A stretch of 64,000 nucleotides of DNA from Sipunculus nudus (taxonomy: Eukaryota > Annelida > Sipuncula > Golfingiida > Sipunculidae), in the NCBI GenBank assembly GCA_026874595.1, contig CM049307.1, positions 45,629,678 to 45,693,677 on the forward strand. Reading direction: 5' to 3'. Under the pieces are notes generated by a model, which made no database searches, had not been told where the DNA came from, and saw only the letters and a list, made by a program, of their open reading frames with translations. This document shows, in pieces, positions 52,968-64,000 of the stretch; positions within the stretch are counted from its first letter, which is position 1; every line of letters starts with the position of its first letter. The translations under genes were made by a program, and so were the position numbers.

Positions 52968-53121
52968 GAGCAAGCTAGTATAGAGTCTGATCAAACCAGT
53001 ATAAAGTCTAAGCAAACTAGTATAAAGTCTGAGCAAACTAGTATAAATAGGAGCAAATTAGTATAAAGTCTAAGCAAACTAGTATAAAGTCTGAGCAAAC
53101 TAGTATAAAGTCTGAACAAAC
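52968..53121. repeat. 21-bp tandem repeat (GCAAACTAGTATAAAGTCTGA)n
   Basis: About seven units of 20-21 bp alternate between TCTGA and TCTAA endings. The central units are nearly identical; the flanking ones diverge. Confidence 0.95.
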
Positions 53122-53778
53122 TGTTCCACTTCTGAGGTCACTATTATCCCTGTACATGCTGTTGCTACCATCTGGCCTGTGGTCACTTTATTACTGACGA
53201 TATAACCATCAAAGCTGATGAAGGGGCTTGCCACAGAAGTGAGTTAAAAAACAAATCAGGTCCATTTCTGGCATCACTACTATCCTCGTGCATGAGGTTG
53301 CTACCATCTGGCCTAAGGGTAGTGTAAACTCATTACCAGGATCAAATCATGGTTTGGGTAAATCCATTATCTAGATCAAAACAGTCCGGTTTCTGAATGT
53401 CACAAGTTCACAAGTATCCACAAGTCCCAATCAATTCCGTTTACCAAGGCCACTGTGTGATAATCTCAGGTGTATTTGTGGGCTGACGGGACTAGGGACA
53501 AAATTTGCATAATTCTTGAAATCTCCCCTGATTTCACTTGACTTTCTTCTTGACTTTTAATTGACCTATCATCTTGATATTTATAACTCCACACTGGGAA
53601 TCAAAATTTTCAAATTCTTTATAAGCACACAGCCAGTGTATAGCTGTACTAGTTATCCAAGTTGGGAGGAAACGGCATTGAGAACAGTTGTTTCATTAAC
53701 TGGAGCTGTAGAGTATATGTACAATATTAGTTTGGGATAAAATGCTATTGACAACAGAAATTTCATTTACTAGATCTG

Positions 53779-54354
53779 TTGGAAGATATAGAAAAAATCC
53801 AAAGGAACAATGAGTGTCTGCAGTTTATAGTAAACATAAAAAAGAATATAATAGAAAAGAATATAAATGAATATAAAAAAAATTCTGATGAAACTTTGGA
53901 TATTATTGATATTGCTGAGGCAGGATGTCTAAAATGCAAAAAAAAAAAATCTGATGAAACCATGGATACCAATGATAGGGCAGCAGCAGCAACCAGTTTC
54001 CCAGAAGGCCCTTCTGTTACTAACAAGCGGGCAAGCTGTCCAAAAAAAGCCCACCGGTAAACCTGTACAAACACCGATGGCCGGCTTCAGCCCGCTCCCC
54101 ACCAGTTTCTGCTTCCCATCCTGATCACCTCCCCCGGTGTGTTTGTAAGCACGAAAAAAAACGTGATGGATGGTTGTGGTGTCTGCCGCAAGAAGAAAAG
54201 GAGCTTCAGTCCTGCCTCGACGGATGATGGTGTACTTTTATTCTGTGTCTCTGTGCGTCAAACCACTCCCGGCAAGATGTGGTCCACATGCCAAGAAGGC
54301 CCTTGTGACATCAAACACCTGGGCTCGTCAGTATTATGGGATATGATTGTTTGA
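53779..54354 (+). other. Two adjacent unexplained ORFs (93 and 71 codons)
   Basis: The first ORF (53779-54060) has a Lys/Asn-rich start and a partial internal repeat, KKNSDETLDIIDIAEAG and KKKSDETMDTNDRAAA. The second (54139-54354) has GCGVCRKKKR and later CQEGPCDIKHLG. I recognise neither. The DNA repeat behind the first is about 75 bp, with A-runs at each start. This could be a decayed retrosequence or chance. An overlapping minus-strand ORF of 103 codons covers the same DNA and is Phe/Ser-rich, consistent with its being a shadow. Confidence 0.2.
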
Positions 54355-54664
54355 GCATTAGTTACGCAATGTATAATAAAAAGATCCCTGCCTGCTTTTC
54401 TGACCTATGCAATTCTTGGGCTATACTGTAGTATATATTATGTGGATCTTATCTAGTTGCAAGTGGACAAGTTCAATGTATTAACAAAAATATACATCAG
54501 GTATTTTTTTGTTAGCTCAGCATGTGCTTTCACAAGAATATGTATTATGATAATTTTTATCGCCATCTATGAACCCTGTCTATATTATCTGCTGTCATAT
54601 TTAGCTTTTAAGTAGGTTTTATCTCCCGTTGGTTAATCCTGCCATAGGTACAATGTCCTAAAAT

Positions 54665-54879
54665 AGGGGCAGATAGAGGATTTTAAAATAAGGGGCTCAT
54701 AGAGCAAAGCTGATGGGCAAGGGTGTGAAAATTTTGATACTAATGGTGGTATCTAGGTAAGTTTTGGCCAGGTATTTCAGTATTTATCATGTACTCTTCT
54801 ACCTTTTAAATTTTTTTTTTGACTGCAAAGGGGGGGGGGGGGGGTTACATCCCACACACCCATAAATCTGCCCCTGGGA
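54665..54879. mobile_element. Possible hAT-like MITE with G-run
   Basis: AGGGGCAGAT at 54665-54674 is matched by its inverse complement ATCTGCCCCT at 54866-54875. A G-run of about 14 bases lies near the right end (54830-54844). No clear 8-bp target duplication. The terminal motif and G-run recall the element at 7208. Confidence 0.4.
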
Positions 54880-54908
54880 AACATCCCTTTATTTTCCTTA
54901 CAACTTAT

Positions 54909-55235
54909 AAGTTATATATCCCACTTCTGTGGCTCAGGGGTAGAGCACAAGGCACAAAGCTGGGAGATCATGAGTTGGTATCTCAGCCCAGGCAGTGAGA
55001 TTTTTCACGGTGGCCTCTACCCAGGGTGAGTGCTGCAGGCTTAATGGGGGAGACTGTGCCCAAAAGTCATGCTTCACTCACAGACAAGTGTGCCTTTCGG
55101 GGGATCCTCGGTGTTATGAACCAGCAATGGGGATGACACATGCCCAGGACCCACCGGAGTTATACACAAGTAGTTAAGCAGGCATTAAAACATGCCTCAA
55201 CCAAAAAAAAATATAAAAAAAAGTTATATATCCCA
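54909..55235 (+). mobile_element. tRNA-derived SINE with perfect 15-bp target-site duplication
   Basis: The body, 54924-55220, is flanked by AAGTTATATATCCCA at 54909-54923 and again at 55221-55235. It starts with a tRNA-like head: GTGGCTCAGGGGTAGAGC fits an A box and GAGTTGGTATCTC is a worn B box. A body of about 200 bp follows, then an A-rich tail (55203-55220). A perfect duplication and A-rich tail are the marks of LINE-driven target-primed integration. It is probably young compared with the SINE at 6470-6690. Confidence 0.9.
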
Positions 55236-58208
55236 TCAGAAGACCACAAAACTATTTAAAATGATTTTTAATCATTGCTAATATTTCTGAAATTTCTCAT
55301 CATTTTTAAGTGCTATAAGTAAATTCATGACCTTAATCTATGGTGCCTATTATTTCACTGAGGACTTCAAAAACCACACATTGTGTTCCACATGATATAA
55401 TCATATATCACAGGAACTTAAATCTTGCAGTTCTTTAACATTTCATTTATTTTTAAACAATTGGGAAAAAATTTATTGCCAGTATGAAATGTAGCTGTCA
55501 TCTGCCTTGGTTTTCACTAGAGTATACCTCAATACAGATACAACAGGACAAGCCCGCAGTACAAGCATGTACCTTATTTTCTTGTTTGATTGCTACTGTT
55601 CCCGGGAGCTGAGGCAGAATTCTGTAAATCACTTTTGAGGGATCCTTCCTGGATTTTTCTTATCATCTCTGTTCTCCTGTAACACCTGAAGAAGCCCTCA
55701 ATCTGACAGCAAACAAAAAATATCCCCACAACCAGCTGCATCTTGTCAATGACTCACCTAAACACCAAAATAACTCTCCCTTTTTTTCTGCCTCATACTA
55801 TTTCCCTAGAATGGCATAGCAAAAATCTCATAAATAATATACAACTATTTCTTTGTACATCAGGACAATTTCCAGCTTTCTAACAGAATAGTAATCCCAT
55901 CTGCTCATTTTTATTGAATTTATTCAGTTCTTTTAAATGTTTGTGACCCAAGCCTGTGATGTTGATGGGATCAGGATGATGATGAAGGTAAGTGTATGAC
56001 ACACAGCCCTCCACCTTCTTTACTTACAAAATGATGAAATGAATACTTTGAAAAAGCAGTACAGAAATGACATATCTTCAGAAAACACCTAAATCTTTCA
56101 AGTTCAACCAAATCATAAAATTACTTCTGAGACAATAAAATACCATAAAGCACATTAGGCTACCTCTTATGATATTTTATAAACTTATTTTCTTCAAACT
56201 TTTAAATTCATCACTAAACTACCCTTTAGAAAAGCTTATTTTTTCAAGGTTTATGAAAAAATTTTACCCTTAAAAACTTTTGAATGTAATACTAAATACA
56301 AAAATGACCCAAGTCCTATTTATTAGGAATATAAAAAGACCAATAAAATCCATAGACAATATTTTTTTTAATACAACAATATAACCTGTGATATCTTCAG
56401 AAAGGGTTTAAATCTTTAACTTAATGAAATGGAGACTGTGGCACCATTCTGGACATTAGAATAATGATATGGGTTGGGTGCAGATGTGGAAAACATGATA
56501 GGGGGCGTTTTCCGACAAGGTTCTTTCTCTGTTGATAAAGGTGGTCGTCAGGTGAAGCCCTTGGCCAGGCTGGGCAGCGCTGGGATCACATAAGTGGTAA
56601 ACAAGGACAGTGCTGGTGCCAGCGTCTGTCCAAGTTCTGCGTCAAGTGAACTTTGTGCCATACTCAATTTACTAGATCCAGTGCGTTCAGCTCAGCTGAG
56701 CCAGAAGTCAAGCATTCACTACCAGGATCAATAATGGTCTCAAACCGTCTCCTGGTTCCGGACATTATCTTTCCCACCAAGCAAGACAAGGACTGCCAGC
56801 AGACCCCTGCTGAGCTTTTGACTGTGAAATTTTGTTCCAGATGATGCACAGGAGACAACACAATTACAAAAACTGCCGCAATTCCTGAGAAAACTAAAGA
56901 CTACTGCCTTTCCCGAAAATGGCTATTTTCAATATCCTTCTTTCGGGCATTTTGCCTGCTGGAACCGTTTAAGCTTCACTGAAGTAATTGAACGAGTCTG
57001 GAATTTTCAAATTTGATCAAAAATGCCGTCTTAAACCTCCAGATAATGCGCTGAATGTAAACTCATGCATGACAAGTTGAATTTCTTTGGCTTTCAGCTA
57101 CTTTTAGATCTTGAGGGCATGTAAACACCATCTGAATTTGTTTTAATTTAGCAGTCTGGTAGCTCCTTGAAGTAGGGTGGATTTATTTGCCGAAGGTGTA
57201 AGGGCTTGCTGTGAGAGCTACAGGAACCAGCCCCAGTAGCAGCACATTTATCAAGCAGCTTCTGCAACAGTTGCTGCCATCAGCTCTCTCTATCGTTATG
57301 TCAAATAGACCCACAGCCCTGTGGCATTCTCCAAATATTCAATCTTAAATGCTCTCGTGCAGGATATTCAATACTATCCCAGAGCAGTTACTTTGTCTTC
57401 AAAGTAGCTCCACTTATTCTTTTTTATTAGTCAGTAAAAGACACTTAATTTTCTCAGTGTGGGTTAAATGCTCTATTTTTCATGATGATAAGTTATGGAA
57501 TAACTAATGATGATTATGCAGTCAAACCCTTTTAATCTAGCATTTGATAATCTGGCATTCGGGGTAAACTGGCATATTCCTTGAGAATGGATTTCCTTCC
57601 CTTATATTTTTAGGTCCTAATCCTGCATTTTGCATTATTTGCATTTTGCATTGGCACCATTGCTGAGAACCAAATTCTCTTATTACGATAAATGGTATCC
57701 ATGTAATCCAGCATGCCTCAGTGACCTCCCGGCTGATTGACATTGAAGCTCTGGTTGCCGATCATGCACGAGTCCCGTACAATATGGCCGCTACTGTTGA
57801 ATCATCATACTTCGGGGACTGATTATAGTGGTTAAGTGTTAACCCGTGTGTGCAGAATCAGCTGTTGTACAGAATAGTCTTTGTTTTGCCGATCAAAAGA
57901 GCTGAATCAACTGATATATTGCTTTTCAGAGCATTTAAATTACGAAGGTAAAATTTCCTAACTTTTCCGAGATTTTCCGAGTTTTACTATGTGCATTTAA
58001 ATTTCTAGAATCAAAAAATATACAGAAATGCTCAGGTCAACCATCAGTGTTTTTTTAATGATGAATATGTACAACTGTGTGTGTGTGTGTATAATATTAA
58101 ATAAAATTATAATTTTTTTTCAAAATTCATTATGATTTAATGATTTAATATTCCAATTCTTTTCAACATTTTCAATAAATAATAATATGCTAAGCAGATT
58201 TTATATAT

Positions 58209-58316
58209 GAGGTTCACTAAAATAAATTGGAACGATTGTCCACCGAGTAGACATCTATGATGAATTTTCTACGAGTAACCTCAGACAATTATTTGGTTGG
58301 CTGCTTGGTGAACCTC
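58209..58316. repeat. 108-bp foldback sequence
   Basis: GAGGTTCAC at 58209-58217 pairs with GTGAACCTC at 58308-58316, and an inner ATTGTC near 58236 pairs with GACAAT near 58284. The arms pair imperfectly between. It could be a small foldback element or an RNA hairpin; arm mismatches argue against a typical microRNA precursor. Confidence 0.45.
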
Positions 58317-59081
58317 TCTCCTCAGGGATATAAATGGTGTTTGAAAGAGCCCCCTAGACCAGTCTTGTTGGTTGCCTGGTCGTTTCTGGCTGACAGGGGG
58401 TTTCCAAGGATACTCAAGACCTAGTCCTTAAATATGGCATGTTAGACTACACAACTGCTTACTTTCTAGTAAAATTCTATCATCTGTATTATTATAAATA
58501 TGTTGTAATACTTAAGCTCTTTCAGGATAAATCACCTTACCATATCCGCACAAGCTTTTAATTAATGGAGTTAGAAAGTTTGGGATTCTTTATCAAGTGT
58601 AGTAAATGGACATTTTCCATCTGTTATGTTGTTTACTAAACAGATGGGGAGGCACGATTCTAATTAGAATAAGCAGCAAAGGTCGTGTTCTTAATGCTAC
58701 CTGGAAAAGTTAATCAGTAATATGGCTCTCAAATATAAATTGCTATGTTTTCACTTCCTGTAGGTTCCCGTAATTCAATTTGGCTAATGGGCTTTAATTA
58801 ATTTTTTTAGTAACTTACATATCTGACATCTGTTAATCTTCTTCCAATATAGTTATGTGCATGGTGAAGGCAGAGTACAAGGCATACAACATACATGTAC
58901 ATCATATATTACATTTCCCTATATTTACATCACCTAAGTTATAGCTGTTTGATGATAATTGATTGTTATGGTACTGGACTGAAAATGCAGTTTCCTTCAC
59001 AAAAGATTAATTTAAGATTAATGTTGACTTCCTGCACACCTGTTTCAAATATATATACATACATGCACTCTATTATATATA

Positions 59082-59102
59082 TACACACACACACACACAC
59101 AC
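59082..59102. repeat. (CA)n microsatellite
   Basis: About ten CA dinucleotides follow a TA run. Confidence 0.9.
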
Positions 59103-61289
59103 TTATACCCCTCTAATGCAAGTACCTCTCTATACTGAACACTAAATGCAATCCAATAAAAAATTGACAAAAAGGTCTTTACCACTTCACAATGGAAAGT
59201 ACCGCAGGTAAAAATCCAGGTAAAAAGTCCATTATTTGGTGGTTCCACAGTATACTTGTACCAACAAGAGGTAAAACACTTAGGGTACTTCCCTTTCTAT
59301 GTCTTATGAACAATCATGCACCTGGGTCATCCGTCCACTGTCAAACCAGATGCAGCCCCTTATAGCTTCAAATATTTACTATTTATTCAGAGTAAAACTG
59401 CACACAGACAAACCAAACAACCAGGGGTAAACACTTGGCTGAGATACAACAAAGATGCACTTTATATATCCTTTTAAACAATTTTTTTAGGCTAAATATC
59501 CAGTACAAGAATCTATTACAAATTAAAACAAATGTGCATTTTGATAATCCTGCAACATTCTTCAAGAAATGTTTAAAAGCTTGTTAGAGGTGACAACAGA
59601 GAGCAGGAGGGGATATCAGTGGAGATACGATTTGAGGACACAGATTCTATTTCGATAAGATCATGCTGTTGAAACATTCAACAAAAGCAAAATGTGCAAG
59701 CTGACAAAAATGTGCCGGAAAATCATGACAAGAAATCTGATACAGATCTACAGTTTCCTTGACAGCCCAAGGCCCATAAAAAGCACAGTAATTAGTCTCT
59801 GGGGAACTGAGTGCCCTCGTGAATATCATAATGCAATATCAGCTAATTCCTTTTTTTTACCTCATTCCATCATTCTTCTTGTCGTTGTTGTCGTTAAAGG
59901 GACAAGACTTGTTCTGGCTGGAGAGGCCTAATTATACTTCCAATGAGAAAGGTGCAAATGAGATGACAAGCCCAAGATATGTGATATCGAATTTCATATC
60001 ATGCATCATAATAAGCAGACCACTGGCACACACAAGCTGGCTCAGGTACAGTATGGAATTATAACCAACAGAAGACACAAGACCATAAAGCAATGAACAT
60101 CTTATCACGCAACCTACCTAATTCCTTATGATGCGGTATACACAAATTTCCTTGCAGCCGAAATTCTACCAGGCTTTCACACACAAAAGCTCTCATGAAC
60201 AAAGGCAATATGTCTGTGTTTCCTCATTAAAAACTGAAGGTAGGCCACCATGGCTGTTCCAGTCGGCTGCTGCAGTGAGTAAGATATCTGCAACAGACTG
60301 TTGGCTTTGGCTGCTGAAGAAAACCTCCAGTGTGCGAGCATGCAGCTCTCCACTGAGAACTATCAATTAGAGCTCAACTGAACACCCCGCACATCACTGC
60401 GACACCTGGCTGTAAGCCACTCAGCACAGTCGTAACAATTCTTCCAATTGCCAGTTCAATATATCCTTTGCGTTAAGATGGTTTTCCTCATTGATTATCA
60501 TACACAAGTGGGCACTTATACAAAACACCTATTATCCCAAAACCTCATATCCTTCTTACATATTGACGGTGTAAAACCAAACAGAGCTTTAATGTTCAAA
60601 CAAATGTAACGGCAACAGTGTAGCCTTTTGGGAGGTAAAATCAATCGACTGGCACTCTATATCTCATCCCTTGTTCCTTGCTGTGTTTAATCCTTAATGA
60701 ATGCTCATTCTAACTACTGGCGAGTGTTGTAACGGGCTCAACGTGGGGTCTGGCCTCCTGTAAAATCTTACACCGATTCCACTGCCAAAATGGCTATAAA
60801 CCCACTGGTGTAGGTCCGGTGTTTTCATTCTGTGCCCTGGACATGTCAGGTCTGTCTGGCACAACACATCTCCAAGTGCTAGCAGACATCGGACTGCTCT
60901 GGGTTCCACTCTTCACTATCCATTACAAGAAATAGATGACCGATTTCCGGGTGGGAAAAAACCCATAAGAGGTTCCAATGTAGGATCCATCAACGTGCTC
61001 AGACTATCCTATCTGCAGTGTCAGAGGAAACAGGTAATTTTGATGCTATCACCACTCACAGGCTCAGACGACAAAATTTGTTTTATTCATAAGGTGTCTA
61101 CCAACTCAAATGTGGTAAATTTATTTTTTTATACATAGGTACATCTATTGATCTTTCTTTTTTATTATTATTATTTTCACTGCAGCACTGCACATTCACC
61201 AATGACAAGAGTACACTAATGCAGCAAAGCTCTATTCCTCCAACTGTGAACACCATTTTTTTCAATCAATGTAATTTTCTTAAAATTTT

Positions 61290-61560
61290 ATGCATTTTTA
61301 ATGATTTTACAGCAAACTTCAGATGGAAGTGAAAACCTAATATGGCAATCAAGAATTTAAAGATCTATTCCAAAGTTTATGTTTTACTCCTTTTTTCAGA
61401 CTTTTATGACTGATCACGTCCCTGCATTAGTGGCCATTTTTGTTTTAGCTACTCATATTTTTTTACAGTATTTACATTCAGTAAGAAGCTGTCAACTGAG
61501 GCTGTTTTTGAGGCTGACCTTGATAAATGTAGCTGCTTTTGGTCTTCAAATGTCAGGAAT
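61290..61560 (+). repeat. Dispersed repeat, copy 2
   Basis: Diverged partner of 44470-44765, 17 kb away and in the same orientation. Shared blocks include ATGGAAGTGAAAACCTAATATGGCAA, GTTTATGTTTTACTC, GTGGCCATTTTTGTTTTAGCT and GAGGCTGTTTTTG. Confidence 0.7.
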
Positions 61561-64000
61561 TAAATTGAGTATGTCCTAAATGGATATTTTTACCAAAAAT
61601 ACTGATAAATTTGACCTATTTCATGACAGGTCTATCACTGCATTGGTGATCTATCAGAGACTATGGCAGTCAACTTTGCCCATGTCAACTCACCAAATAG
61701 AAAACCTGCCCCTTTGCAAAGTCCTGCTGACATGTTCCGATGCAAGAACAAGAAATATGCTGGTTCCTTCTAAATGGAAATGACATATACTGCTTCAATC
61801 TGACAAAACTGCACAGATTTAAAGACAAAATAACCATAATTACTTTGAAAATCTTAATCAAAATAAGTGTTGCTTTATTTGAAAGTTTCATAAATACAGG
61901 AAGGGGCAGTAAAATTTTCATTTTGCTTATACTTCAATTTCATACACAATTAAATGCACAAAATTACTTAATATTTCATTTTAGTAATATCATATGGGAT
62001 GAGGTCACTTTGCTCTTTCAGCTTGATTCAAAATAACAAACAGACACATTGATCACACAAAGAAAGGACACTTTCCTTCAAGCAAGAGACCAACAGCAGG
62101 CGGCCATACTGCACTGATTAATCAGGTTTACTGTAAAGATCCTAGTGGGCGATTTCAGAAACAAACTCGTTTATGCAGCGACCATGATCAAAGTTAAGAT
62201 GGGCTCACGGGGTGTGATGTTTACTCCTGCTACAAACACAAGATGTGGCATTTCATCATTGATTTCCCATATTTGAACTCCTCGGACTGTGCATTGCCTG
62301 ATATTCCCACAATCCTCCTGTTTTTTTCTGAAGCGTCATGCTCCCCATAAGACCTATAGGTCAAGTAAGCATGTACTTGTGTTATATCTGTGCCAGAAAC
62401 CTCGTCAGATGTCAGATGCGATTTTAAAGATTCCAATGAGAGTACACTTATAGCTCACATCATAACAACTTGTATGAATCATTCATTTACAACATCTCTT
62501 TCTAGTATTATCATGCACTACAAATCTGACACATGAAAGAAACAGGACTGACAAAAAGAAATACACATCCTTCTACAAACATCTGAGAAAAAAATGTTTG
62601 ACAAAAAATCAGATAAGTAAAAATTCAAAATAAACGCACCTAAAAATTAAAGGAAACTATTGATATTACTTAACTCTGAAATATTTTTCCAAGCTCTGAC
62701 TGAATAATCTTTTGCTATGATCAAGAGTATAGCTTGGGACCCTAAAACTTATATTGACATAATGACATAAAAGTGAAATAAAAAAATAAATTTGCTCTAA
62801 AGCTAGAGCTAGTCTGCATCTGGATCCAGATCAACACTTAAATTTAAATGTTTCTTTGAAAATGACTATCAAATTCATCCTGGGAAGTTTCATGAAGTTC
62901 ATTATTGACTTTTCAAGTATTCCTGTCCACAGAGCAAAAAACCAACTAACATAAATTTACAAAACTGGTAAAAAATAACCCTTAATCCACACTGGTGAAA
63001 ATGACAAGTATATTCTAGGAATGCCAGGAAATGAGATGTGGGGAAAACAAACAAGGGAGGCTTTTATAAAAGTGCTTCCCTCAATTTCTATTAAGTGAAG
63101 AGCTGCCATTTTATGAATATCTGATGTCTATATTTGTCCTGTGTCACCCTACATAGCATGACAATAATCATCTACACCAAGCTGTGCTTCAAATAATGAC
63201 ATTTTCTTCTTTGTAACAATTAATTTACTACCAGTCTATAAATAAACTAGAATGAGACAAGTGCAGTTCAGGGACCGAGATTTTTACATTCTGATGCTGA
63301 GATTAAATAACACAGCACTCATAATAATAATAAATCACGGCTGTTACTATTATCAATACTTTTTATATGAATGATTCATGCTCTAATCTATGTGTGTCTG
63401 CGAATATTTTCCAGTGTGCATTCATCAAGTCGGTAAGCACCTGGTATGTTATGGAATGCAATTAATGTCAGGTATTGCCGTAGTGATAAATGACTCCACA
63501 ACACCCCCAACTGTGCACACAGCAGGGGCCAACAAAACACTTCTGTTCTGAAGAAGCACCAGTGCTTGTGTATCTATTAAGTACAAGTGTATTTAAAAAT
63601 GACAGTTGAAAAACACAACAGGAAATCACTCTTAGAGTACTGGCACAACACATGTAATGTTAAAGGCTCAATATGATTTTTAAGTGCTGGAATTAAGAAA
63701 AGAGTGCAATGTCATGTCCACTGTTATAACTAGGGAGGTCATGTTTTCTCCCTAGTCTACTTATTTGTTTTGTTTTTGTTTGATTGCAGAATATCACCAA
63801 AACTACAAAACAGATTTCTATGAAACAATGTGGATGAGTACAGAGCATATTTAATTTTGGTGCCTATCTGAATAAAAGGGCAGTTCCAGCTTGAATGTTT
63901 TGCCCTTGCTAGAATCTAAATTACTCAAGTAAACTAACTCCTGCTGCCACCTGCCAGTTGATTTTAACACTGAGTGGAGGGTGATCTGCCAGGGAAGAAC

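Larger units (their letters stand above)
41656..64000 (-). other. Upstream Caskin intron(s) or 5' region
   Basis: This 22-kb stretch has no exon I can support. I looked on the minus strand for SH3 (ALKDYW, YFPPGIVEVV) and ankyrin-repeat coding and found none. It holds the repeats, MITEs and SINEs listed separately. Parts without a listed element, such as 48200-48990, 49160-52280, 55240-58200 and 62040-64000, appear to be unremarkable AT-rich DNA with chance ORFs on both strands. More GC-rich patches occur at 56500-56860 and 60700-60960 with no recognised product. Confidence 0.6.

Noticed and set aside
53763..54074. 103-codon minus-strand ORF
   Set aside because: It is Phe/Ser/Ile-rich and fully antisense to the plus-strand ORF at 53779, with no recognised domain.
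56653..56861. Facing 63- and 65-codon ORFs on opposite strands
   Set aside because: Both cover the same GC-richer patch, neither has known motifs and the splice context does not fit Caskin.
57515..57740. Possible pogo/Tigger-like remnant (CAGTCAAACCC, CTGGCATTCGGGG)
   Set aside because: Only a left-end-like motif is seen. No matching right end was found, so it is not listed as an element.

Overview
This is animal nuclear DNA: AT-rich, intron-rich, with long introns, GT-AG splicing, microsatellites, SINEs and MITEs. The two genes are metazoan cell-biology genes. A probable Helentron-type element with a 280-bp tandem core resembles elements that are common in molluscs. I infer a marine invertebrate, most likely a lophotrochozoan (mollusc-like). 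The species cannot be fixed from the sequence.

Layout. (1) 1-22962, plus strand: the 3' two-thirds of a Rab26/Rab37-family small GTPase gene. Its P-loop and switch I exons lie left of the window. The visible exons are 7704-7745, two alternative copies of the G3/switch II exon (10896-10962 and 12262-12328), then 20347-20399, 20800-20922, 21609-21685 and 22863-22962. (2) 22963-34995: about 12 kb between two convergent genes, holding 3'-UTR candidates and repeats. (3) 34996-41655, minus strand: the 3' half of a Caskin gene in eight exons, covering the two SAM domains, the long proline-rich tail and the conserved C-terminal helix. (4) 41656-64000: upstream Caskin intron or 5' region, with no recognisable coding exon but many repeats, MITEs and one SINE with an intact target-site duplication.

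The most notable signal is the pair of G3/switch II exons in the Rab gene. Both are 67 nt, start in phase 0 and end in phase 1, and are about 76% identical in DNA. They differ by three residues, all after DTAGQE. Inclusion of both or of neither gives a frameshift and early stop, so exactly one can be used productively. This is the classic arrangement of mutually exclusive exons, and here it would switch the effector-binding surface of the GTPase.

The Rab26/37-Caskin tail-to-tail pairing also looks like ancient microsynteny: from memory, human RAB26/CASKIN1 share 16p13.3 and RAB37/CASKIN2 share 17q25.1. Other points of interest are the Helentron-like element, tandem duplications that copy a 5' splice site in both genes, a palindromic 38-bp decayed repeat array, a family of pogo-like MITEs, and scattered CTCF-like motifs.
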